Assembly (NCBI GenBank): GCA_016931875.1
Contig: JAFGDX010000184.1
Span: 1-8,779 of the forward strand
From: Prolixibacteraceae bacterium
Lineage (GTDB): Bacteria > Bacteroidota > Bacteroidia > Bacteroidales > Prolixibacteraceae
Reading direction: 5' to 3'
DNA length: 8,779 nt
Both the position numbers and the translations under genes were made by a program. The stretch's first letter is position 1. The number at the start of each line of letters is the position of its first letter. Positions 1 through 5,612 of the stretch are shown one piece after another. The notes beneath the pieces are model-generated. The model had not been told where the DNA came from. It made no database searches and worked only from the letters and a program-made list of their open reading frames with translations.

Positions 1-1101
1 GCGGTTTGCCCAGGCGGTTTCATCAGCGTCCACTTCGTGCACTTTTCCGTCAATGGGATAAAAATGAGTGGTGGAATGCAGGGTTGGAATCGTTGAGCCG
101 TGTTCAACCGCAGACCGGATGGCAGCGTCAGACAGTTCCGTCAGATAAACCGATTTCCAGTACCAGTGCATCCCCGGAGGATACAATTCGTCGAACATAC
201 TGTTGAGGGCCGGCATTGGGATTTCCCCCACAAAATCGAGTATCGGCGGCCCAAATTCGCGGATGGGTTTAAAAACTTCCTCTCTTTTTTCGGCAGGCCC
301 GGTGTAGCACCAAACCGCGCCGCATACATTTTTATTATGCAAATGTTCGGGGAAGGGTGGTGCAGGCGGTACAATCAGAAATGCAAAAAAACCATACAAA
401 TCGTTGGACGCATTTTTTGTGTATTCGTCATAAAATTTCATGGCTTCGGCAGCCTTCTCCAGCGGCCAGAACATAGGACCGGCATACACATTTTTTACCG
501 GAATCAGATTGAATGTAAATGAAACTATCGCACCAAAGTTTCCGCCTCCTCCACGTATTGCCCAAAAAAGTTCGGGATGCGAACCAGAGTTTGCAATTAC
601 CCGTTCTCCATTGGCCAGCACCACTTCCGCTTCCAAAAGGTTGTCAATGGTCAGGCCGCCTTTTCGGCTCAGGTAGCCAATTCCTCCGCCCAGGGTTAAT
701 CCGCCAATGCCGGTAGTCCCAATTATTCCGGAAGGAAGAGCAAGGCCAAATTCATGTGTGGCCTTGTCCACCTCTTTCAGTGTACTTCCGGGCTGTATAT
801 TTGCCGTTCGTTTTTCCGGGTCAATCTGAATGTCATTCATTTCAGAAAGGTCAATCACCAGTCCGCCGTCCACCAGGGCAAGCCCCGCGCCATTATGCCC
901 GCCGCTTTTTATGGAAACTTCCAGATTGTTTTCCCGGGCAAAATTTACTCCCTGTGCAACATCATCTGCAGTTTTGCATTTCAGAATGGCAGCCGGTTTT
1001 TTATCAATCATGGCATTGTAAATACTCCGGGCTTCGTCGTAGTTGTTGTCTTCCGGGAGAATAACTTCTCCTTTAACCTGATTTTTTAACTTACTGAACA
1101 T
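1..1101 (-). CDS. FAD-linked oxidoreductase of the VAO/BBE type (3' part cut by window edge)
   Basis: This gene runs off the left edge; 367 codons are visible from the ATG at 1101 and the C-terminus is missing. The PCMH-type FAD-binding fold is clear: SIKSGGHNGAG (about residues 63-73), whose His69 matches the family's 8-alpha-histidyl FAD attachment site; GTTGIGGLTLGGGIG (about 128-142); and RGGGGNFGAIVSFTF (about 183-197). The second attachment residue, a Cys before the T-x-G motif in bicovalent members, is absent (SGIIGTTG), so mono-covalent FAD is expected. The C-terminal BBE segment must lie outside the window. There is no signal peptide, so it is probably cytoplasmic. Family members oxidise alcohols, sugars or other small molecules and pass electrons to oxygen; the substrate cannot be read here. 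The start lies 12 bp after the stop of the cupin gene, implying one transcript and control by the AraC-type regulator upstream. Confidence 0.9.
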   Translation of the reverse strand, partial: MFSKLKNQVKGEVILPEDNNYDEARSIYNAMIDKKPAAILKCKTADDVAQGVNFARENNLEVSIKSGGHNGAGLALVDGGLVIDLSEMNDIQIDPEKRTANIQPGSTLKEVDKATHEFGLALPSGIIGTTGIGGLTLGGGIGYLSRKGGLTIDNLLEAEVVLANGERVIANSGSHPELFWAIRGGGGNFGAIVSFTFNLIPVKNVYAGPMFWPLEKAAEAMKFYDEYTKNASNDLYGFFAFLIVPPAPPFPEHLHNKNVCGAVWCYTGPAEKREEVFKPIREFGPPILDFVGEIPMPALNSMFDELYPPGMHWYWKSVYLTELSDAAIRSAVEHGSTIPTLHSTTHFYPIDGKVHEVDADETAWANR

Positions 1102-1113
1102 TGTTTTTATGTT

Positions 1114-1608
1114 TTACTGATTGTTTTGCATTTCAGCCACTCTCTTTTGTACATGTTTATTCAGTTCATGCATACCTTCTTCAGGACTGAATTCAATAAT
1201 TTTGGAGTCTTCATCAATAATGGCAGTATGTCCCGGGGGCATATAAAATACTTCCCCACCATTTACAACTGTTGTCTTTTTGTTCTTGTCGATGATTCGC
1301 AGTTTTCCTTTTTCGAGATAACCCCAGTGTGGAACCTGGCAAAGATCATCTTTTAAACCGACCAAAACAGGAGTATAATCGGTACCGGCGGGTGCTTGAT
1401 TGATAGTCACAGCCATTCCGCCCCATCCGCCAACCATATTTATAACGTTTCCTGTAGGAAAATCTTCAGGTGAAAGATGTATTGGGCCCTTAAATTCATG
1501 CGGATGCAATACCAGTTCATGCGATTTTTTTTCCTGCGATGTTCCGGGCAAACTCAAAAAGAGTGCAACCAAAACCGCCAATGCTTTCCATGTTTTAATT
1601 GTTTTCAT
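1114..1608 (-). CDS. Exported cupin-domain protein
   Basis: A 164-residue protein with an N-terminal signal peptide (MKTIK, then a hydrophobic stretch at about 8-20, likely cut near PGTSQ-EKK). No lipobox Cys is present, so it is probably soluble in the periplasm. The rest looks like a single small cupin barrel: PHWGYLEKGKLRI (about 93-105) resembles cupin motif 1, with His94 and Glu99 as possible metal ligands, and GGEVFYMPPGHTAII (about 117-131) resembles motif 2, with Pro-Pro-Gly and His127. The helical C-terminus (GMHELNKHVQKRVAEM) is outside the barrel. Cupins range from sugar isomerases and dioxygenases to pure binding proteins, so no reaction is assigned. It is the first gene after the promoter-like gap at 1609-1780 and is followed 12 bp later by the flavoenzyme. 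An exported binding or enzyme protein paired with a cytoplasmic oxidase suggests handling of one small molecule in two compartments, which is inference. Confidence 0.8.
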   Translation of the reverse strand: MKTIKTWKALAVLVALFLSLPGTSQEKKSHELVLHPHEFKGPIHLSPEDFPTGNVINMVGGWGGMAVTINQAPAGTDYTPVLVGLKDDLCQVPHWGYLEKGKLRIIDKNKKTTVVNGGEVFYMPPGHTAIIDEDSKIIEFSPEEGMHELNKHVQKRVAEMQNNQ

Positions 1609-1626
1609 AATTTTTCATTTTTAAGA

Positions 1627-1655
1627 TGATTAATGAAATTCTGTAGTGATTAATG
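1627..1655. repeat. Perfect 9-bp direct repeat with 20-bp period in the cupin gene leader
   Basis: TGATTAATG occurs at 1627-1635 and again at 1647-1655, a 20-bp period that puts both copies on nearly the same helix face. The second copy lies between the arms of a 7-bp inverted repeat, TTCTGTA (1639-1645) and TACAGAA (1662-1668). Both are downstream of the candidate -7 box, so they would be in the 5' untranslated region or act as a blocking site. It could be a protein-binding site or a chance pattern in AT-rich DNA. Confidence 0.4.
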
Positions 1656-1679
1656 TTTTGATACAGAAAATTCTACGAA

Positions 1680-1687
1680 CAAAGTTA
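1680..1687 (-). promoter_or_regulatory. Candidate -7 promoter element for the cupin-oxidoreductase genes
   Basis: On the minus strand this reads TAACTTTG, an exact match to the Bacteroidota TAnnTTTG box, about 70 bp before the cupin start codon. About 19 bp upstream, where TTTG should stand, the minus strand reads around GGATG, so the -33 element is missing. A promoter with a good -7 and a poor -33 box is what is expected if an activator is needed, and a candidate AraC-type regulator is the next gene upstream. Confidence 0.45.
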
Positions 1688-1714
1688 CGGGCAGAAAAAG
1701 AGTTCATCCACCTT

Positions 1715-1750
1715 TATTAATTCAAAAAATGTAAATTTTCATTCAGGAAA
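1715..1750 (-). promoter_or_regulatory. Candidate AraC-type operator: two half-sites 21 bp apart
   Basis: Read on the minus strand, TTTCCTGAATGAAAA (1750-1736) and TTTTTTGAATTAATA (1729-1715) agree at 11 of 15 positions and start 21 bp apart. AraC-family proteins typically bind direct repeats about two helical turns apart, and class II activators sit right at the -35 region. The nearer half-site ends a few bases before the expected -33 position of the promoter at 1680-1687. The match could arise by chance in such AT-rich DNA. Confidence 0.35.
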
Positions 1751-1780
1751 GAATTTGGAATGGAGGGGGGATTTGGGAAG

Positions 1781-2884
1781 TCAGACAGCAATTCCTGAAG
1801 GTTTGATGCCAAATTTTTCCTGAAAGCATTTGGAAAAATAGGAAGGACTGTTATAACCTACTTCCAGGGCAATTTCCGACAGGTTGTATTTGTTTTCCTT
1901 TATCAGCGAAAGGGCTTTGTTTAATCGTATGTCGCGGATAAAGTTTACCGGCGAACGACCTGTAATTGCTGTAACTTTCCGGTACAGTTGTGGCTGGCTG
2001 ACTCCCAGGTCACGGCTCAGGCAGTCCACACCAAATTCATATTCTGAAAATTTGTTCTCAGCAATGTCCAGCAGGTTGTCCAGAAAGTTTTGTTCCGCAC
2101 GGTTTACAATACGCAGCTGAATGTGTTTTTTGATAATTTCGTTGGTGTCGCAGAGTTCTTCAAACAATTTCGAAATTATAATTTCATTGTCGCCTGCAAT
2201 AAAACAGAGCCTTTGGCTCATTTGGATTGCTTTCTCAAAAAAACCTTCGTTTTCAGTAACCGGTTGTCCCACGCTAATTCCCATGTTGAAGGAAATATTT
2301 TCCGAACTTAGATTTGGATTATTTTGATATTGAAGAAATTCCTTTTGAATTTCGTAGGCACAACGAAGCACTTTTTCCGGATTTTTAAAAACGGCAACAA
2401 TTTTATCAAAGCCAGCGGTTTTTATTTTTTTCCCATCGAATTCATGAATCATTTCAAGTGCAATGCTCTTCGGCTTTTTGGGAAGTTTTAGCTGATCGAA
2501 ATTTATCGAATTTTTACTGGCAGTGTTTGCAATAATATCAAGCGTCAGAATATAACGGTATCCCGCATCTGGTTCGCCGTTCTCCTGTCGTACCAGGCCA
2601 TGATCCACTTTTTGGTTTTCACCCATAAAAATATCGTACATGCCACCTTCCACTTCAATTATCTGACATGCTGTTATTCCGTTTGCTTCCCGGTGGGTTG
2701 CTTCACACGATTCCTTGTCGGGGCCTTCCATCAGGCAATACACCGTGCCTGCCTTTTCATTAAACCAGTATTGGTGGTATTTAACGCCATATTTTTCCTG
2801 GACGGCTAAATCAGCCAGATGGGCTTTCCGGGTGTCCTCTACGGAAACTTCACCAACCAAATGAATATCCATAAATAATGGCAT
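1781..2884 (-). CDS. Three-domain transcription regulator: nickel-binding-like (DUF4242), degenerate cyclase-like, AraC HTH
   Basis: A 367-residue protein with three recognisable parts. Residues 1-88 (MPLFMDIHLV; CLMEGPDKESCEATHREA) resemble SCO4226/DUF4242 small nickel-binding proteins and are rich in His and Cys. Residues about 138-248 follow the layout of class III adenylyl/guanylyl cyclase domains: GKKIKTAGFDKIVAVF, ISFNMGISVGQPV and QMSQRLCFIAGDNEIIIS align with the usual H-G-G-x-x-K-T-x-G-D-G, L-x-x-G-I-H-x-G and N-x-A-A-R-I-x-x-x-A-G-x-G-E-V stretches. The metal-binding Asp of TGDG and the Asn/Arg pattern appear altered, so it probably senses or scaffolds rather than makes a cyclic nucleotide. 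Residues about 270-364 are an AraC/XylS domain with both helix-turn-helix units (LSRDLGVSQPQLYRKV; LSEIALEVGYNSPSYFSKCF). There are no membrane segments. MPLFMDIH fits the family start. The likely targets are the two genes downstream. The effector is unknown; a metal ion is one possibility. Confidence 0.85.
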   Translation of the reverse strand: MPLFMDIHLVGEVSVEDTRKAHLADLAVQEKYGVKYHQYWFNEKAGTVYCLMEGPDKESCEATHREANGITACQIIEVEGGMYDIFMGENQKVDHGLVRQENGEPDAGYRYILTLDIIANTASKNSINFDQLKLPKKPKSIALEMIHEFDGKKIKTAGFDKIVAVFKNPEKVLRCAYEIQKEFLQYQNNPNLSSENISFNMGISVGQPVTENEGFFEKAIQMSQRLCFIAGDNEIIISKLFEELCDTNEIIKKHIQLRIVNRAEQNFLDNLLDIAENKFSEYEFGVDCLSRDLGVSQPQLYRKVTAITGRSPVNFIRDIRLNKALSLIKENKYNLSEIALEVGYNSPSYFSKCFQEKFGIKPSGIAV

Positions 2885-3027
2885 AACCGATAAAATTATT
2901 GAAACTTCAGAGCAAGTTACTCTTTAATTTTCAATAAAATACTATAAAGTCTTTTTTATTTGAATGTGGATGATTGCTGGCTTGTTTAATTTAGCTATTT
3001 TAAATTGTTTGCATTGCGGGCTGGTGT

Positions 3028-3072
3028 TGTATTGGATAGCGACCAGCCAACAATATAGCGGCTGTAAAGGTC
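3028..3072 (-). mobile_element. Fossil fragment of an IS3-family transposase (OrfB)
   Basis: The minus strand encodes DLYSRYIVGWSLSNT in one open stretch. This is very close to the block around the second catalytic Asp of IS3-family OrfB integrases (consensus like I-D-L-Y-S-R-x-I-V-G-W-S-x-S). Similarity fades on both sides: upstream reads PKDTNS instead of the usual tyrosine/leucine-rich strand, and downstream a stop appears after TPARNANNLK. A weak possible continuation in another frame (NKPAIIH, near 2970-2990) recalls the G-K-P-x-I-I-N block before the D-Q-G motif. No terminal inverted repeats or target duplication were found, so this is only a scar. The rest of the 291-bp gap (2885-3175) holds no gene I can support; it must also contain the regulator's own promoter, which I could not place. 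Confidence 0.6.
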
Positions 3073-3137
3073 GGAATTCGTATCTTTCGGTACAGTAATA
3101 AGGGGTAGGCTATCAGGCTCTACTCTATGCGTGTTGG

Positions 3138-3171
3138 TTTAAATCGACAGAAAACATGATTTAAATTGACA
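3138..3171. repeat. Imperfect direct repeat, 22-bp period, ahead of the propeller gene
   Basis: TTTAAATCGACA (3138-3149) and TTTAAATTGACA (3160-3171) differ at one position and begin 22 bp apart; the second ends 4 bp before the ATG at 3176. The spacing is two helical turns, so it could be an operator, but it could equally be a small local duplication beside the transposase scar. Confidence 0.35.
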
Positions 3172-3175
3172 TAGA

Positions 3176-4287
3176 ATGAGAAAACTTACACTAATAATAC
3201 TACTTGCTATTTTGTGTTCATGTAACGGACGCCAAAATAAAGTAAATCGAAAATTAGCAAAAAGTGATGGTTTTTCCTCTTCTGAAATTAAAACCCCTGT
3301 TGAAACAATTCATGGAGTCGTTTACTTTTCAGTCAATAATGGTTTGACCTGGGAAAATAAAAGCGATGGATTGCCAGATTCAATTAACATAGCTTTGGGG
3401 GCCATTGCTGGTTCCGATAAATCGCTTGGAATTGCAACAAAAGAAAAAGGAGTCTTCCTTTTTGATTTTCAAAAGAACCAATGGGTTCACATTCCAACAG
3501 ACAAGAGAATTATTGAAAGTAATCCCGGACCTCTGATTTTTTTTAAAATCAAATCTATGTAGGTACACAAACCAGCGGAGTTTTTTCGTCGCCGGACTTA
3601 GGGAAAAATTGGGAAAAACGAGATTCAGGCCTTACTAATTTTACCATTCGAAGATTCGTTGAGATCGACGGTAAATTGTATGCAGGCACTAATGGAGGTT
3701 TATTCGCTTTCAATGAAATTGAAAATAAATGGGAACTGGAATTCGGAAACAGTACAATGCAGGTAAATGGGATGACAGAATTTGATGAGAGCATTTATAT
3801 TGGTACGAATCAAGGAGCATTCACAACCCCCAATGACCGAAAAGAGTGGAAACAGGTTTTAGCCAATCGCACCTTGCATAATATTAGTTCCGACGAGAAT
3901 ACGATTTATGCAATGACATATAATGAATTACTGTCTTCCACCGACAAAGGATTAACATGGGAAAATATACAAAAGGGGCTACCTGCTGAACTTTATACTT
4001 TTAATGTAATTAGTAATGGTAATTCAGTTTTTGCCGGACAATGGGATGGAGTTTACAAAAAAAATAATTCAAATGAAATTTGGAAATCGTATAGCAATGG
4101 ATTACCGGAAAAATTGGCCATAAATAATATGATTTTTTATAACGGAATTATAGTAGTAAGCGGCAGTGAGAGAAGACTAAAAAGAGGAATGACTACGGAT
4201 AAAGATGAATTAAAAATAAAGGCAGCACATAATAAACAGAACTCTGCGCGGCCGGCAGGCCCCGGCGATTCAGGCCTTAACCCGTAA
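3176..4287 (+). pseudogene. Frameshifted lipoprotein with seven Asp-box (BNR-like) propeller repeats
   Basis: Two adjacent reading frames (3176-3562 and about 3547-4287) form one broken gene. The first part starts with a lipoprotein signal (MRKLTLIILLAILCSCN, lipid Cys16), so the product would be anchored in the envelope. Across both parts the unit G-[VL]-[FY]-x-S-x-x-x-G-x-x-W recurs seven times: YFSVNNGLTWEN, FLFDFQKNQWVH, FSSPDLGKNWEK, FAFNEIENKWEL, FTTPNDRKEWKQ, LSSTDKGLTWEN and YKKNNSNEIWKS. Two lie before the break and five after, which suits a seven-bladed Asp-box (sialidase/Ycf48-like) beta-propeller. One extra A in the run at 3545-3548 would join the frames as LIFFKNQIYVGTQ and give 370 codons. 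The internal ATG at 3676 is not a natural start. DNA here looks richer in A/T than in the neighbours. Function is unknown; binding of a partner or glycan is possible, and no sialidase catalytic set is visible. Confidence 0.75.
4245..4277. other. GC-rich hairpin patch at the junction of two converging genes
   Basis: A run of G and C interrupts AT-rich DNA just before the stop codon at 4285-4287. It can form at least two competing hairpins: GCCGG (4251-4255) with CCGGC (4262-4266), and AGGCC (4257-4261) with GGCCT (4273-4277). The converging stop codons are only 3 bp apart, so this could slow polymerase from either side. It lacks the T tract of an intrinsic terminator in both directions. Confidence 0.4.
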
Positions 4288-4290
4288 CAA

Positions 4291-5208
4291 TTATCTTTCT
4301 ATTTTGTATGTTTTTCCGTCAGCGGCTGCTTCTGTTTTTTTAAATACGGCCCTGGCTTCTTCTTCAAATTCAGAAACGGTTTTGTAACGTGCCGAAAAAT
4401 GGCCGATAAGTAATTTCCCGGCGTTGGCCAGCCGGGCCATTTCGGCTGCTTCGCGGGCGGTTGAATGCATGGTTCGTTGTGCCCACTCTTTCAGTTTTTC
4501 GGTGAAAGTAGCCTCGTGGTACAAAACATCTACATTTTTGATTATGGAAGAAATTTCGGGAAGAAAAACCGTGTCGGTACAAAATGCATACGAACGTGGT
4601 TTTGGGGGCGCAATAGTTAACCGGGAGTTGGGAATAATTTCGCCGCTGGCGGTTTTAAAATCAGCCCCGGCTTTAATGTTTTTTATTTCGGCAATGGGAA
4701 TCTGGTATTGTTTGATGTATTCTTTTTTGATGTTGGGTTGCTTCTGAACTTCTTTAAACAGAAAACCGCAAACCGGGCAGCTGTGTTTTAACGGAAAGGA
4801 AAGAACCTCCACTTTTTTATCGGCATAAATTTGTTGCGGCTTTTTAAAGTTCAGCGGATGAAAAATGATGTTAAACTGAAGGCCGGCTTTTAAATGATCG
4901 AGTTGGGGCTGGAGCAGGGTTTTTAGTTCGGAGGGTGAATAAATATGAATGTCGTTTTTTAGCCCAAGCAGGTTGAAGGTCGATAACAAACCGATCAATC
5001 CGTAAAAATGGTCGCCATGTAAATGTGAAATAAAAATATGGCTGATACGGCCAAAACCAATTTTTTGCCTGCGGATTTGAATCTGAGTCCCTTCTCCGCA
5101 GTCGATCAAAAAAAACCGCCCAAGTACATTCAGTACCTGGGCGGTTGGATATCTGTCAGATGTTGGTAATGCAGAACTACTTCCGAGTATGGTCAATTCA
5201 AAAGGCAT
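4291..5208 (-). CDS. rnz: Ribonuclease Z (tRNA 3' endonuclease)
   Basis: A 305-residue short-form RNase Z of the metallo-beta-lactamase fold, which cuts tRNA precursors after the discriminator base so that CCA can be added or matured. The N-terminus (ILGSSSALPTSDRYPTAQVL) is typical. The zinc site is complete: HLHGDH at residues 62-67, His142 in KHSCPVCGF, Asp212 in FCTDT, and His270 in IGHFSARY. The HST motif (about 248-250) and HEATF (231-235) are also present. It is full length with nothing missing. The ATG at 5208 gives the expected MPFELTILG start and lies 7 bp after the STAS gene stop, so the two are surely co-transcribed. It ends 3 bp from the stop of the converging broken propeller gene. 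Confidence 0.95.
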   Translation of the reverse strand: MPFELTILGSSSALPTSDRYPTAQVLNVLGRFFLIDCGEGTQIQIRRQKIGFGRISHIFISHLHGDHFYGLIGLLSTFNLLGLKNDIHIYSPSELKTLLQPQLDHLKAGLQFNIIFHPLNFKKPQQIYADKKVEVLSFPLKHSCPVCGFLFKEVQKQPNIKKEYIKQYQIPIAEIKNIKAGADFKTASGEIIPNSRLTIAPPKPRSYAFCTDTVFLPEISSIIKNVDVLYHEATFTEKLKEWAQRTMHSTAREAAEMARLANAGKLLIGHFSARYKTVSEFEEEARAVFKKTEAAADGKTYKIER

Positions 5209-5215
5209 CTCTGTG

Positions 5216-5569
5216 TTACAGATTTTCCTTTTTCAGCAGCAAATCTTCCGCTTCTTTTACATCTTTTGCTATCAAAAGCACCGTGTGAAGCATCGAAATT
5301 TTTACCAGGTTTTCCACATCGGGTTGAAGGCCGCAAAGAATAAACGTACCGATGGCATCTTCGCAAAGGCGGTTCGCTACCAACACGGCCCGCAGTCCCG
5401 AAGAATCACAGTAAATTACACTGCTTAAATCGAGTATTATATTCTTTTCACCTCCGTTATGAACAACAATTAATTCTGACTTAAGGTCAGGAGCGTTATT
5501 TGTATCTAGTCTGTCGGAATTTACCTTAACCAAGGTATAATTTCCTTTCTTTAGAATTTCGAATGTCAT
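5216..5569 (-). CDS. STAS-domain protein (anti-sigma factor antagonist-like)
   Basis: A 117-residue single STAS domain of the SpoIIAA/RsbV type. The central motif IILDLSSVIYCDSSGLRAVL (residues about 44-63) carries DSSGL, where Ser56 or Ser57 matches the serine phosphorylated by HPK/RsbW-like anti-sigma kinases. In such partner-switching systems the unphosphorylated STAS protein binds the anti-sigma kinase and frees its partner. No kinase, phosphatase or sigma factor is in this window, so the partner must be encoded elsewhere. The C-terminal amphipathic helix (VKEAEDLLLKKENL) completes the fold. It lies 43 bp after rpsA and 7 bp before rnz, on the same strand, suggesting shared expression with translation and RNA-processing genes. 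The family assignment is firm; the regulatory target is not known. Confidence 0.88.
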   Translation of the reverse strand: MTFEILKKGNYTLVKVNSDRLDTNNAPDLKSELIVVHNGGEKNIILDLSSVIYCDSSGLRAVLVANRLCEDAIGTFILCGLQPDVENLVKISMLHTVLLIAKDVKEAEDLLLKKENL

Positions 5570-5612
5570 AATGTCAATTTACGAAATTCTGTCCAAATTA
5601 TCCAATCCTGAC

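Noticed and set aside
754..1089. Overlapping plus-strand frames of about 100-110 residues
   Set aside because: They are antisense to the FAD-binding domain of the oxidoreductase, whose motifs are unambiguous.
3019..3048. Inverted repeat GGCTGGT/ACCAGCC with a 16-base loop
   Set aside because: It falls inside the transposase fossil, where codons such as GGC TGG TCG create it by chance; there is no T tract and no gene end beside it.
3081..3088. TATCTTTC as a -7 promoter box for the propeller gene
   Set aside because: It misses the last consensus base and has no TTG element 19 bp upstream; support is too weak to annotate.
2964..3098. A 44-codon plus-strand frame with a hydrophobic start and several Cys (MWMIAGLFNLAILNC...)
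   Set aside because: It is antisense to the IS3-like DLYSRYIVGWSLSNT stretch, which explains the sequence better, and it has no clear promoter.
3537..3562. Programmed ribosomal or transcriptional slippage rescuing the propeller gene
   Set aside because: A -1 slip on T-TTT-TTT leads straight into TAA at 3544-3546, and a slip one codon later would need the Lys tRNA to re-pair with TAA. Adding one T to the run also gives a stop. Only a change in the A run restores the frame, so a mutation or sequencing error is more likely.
4251..4290. Intrinsic terminator for the converging genes
   Set aside because: Stems can form, but neither strand has the run of T directly after the stem.
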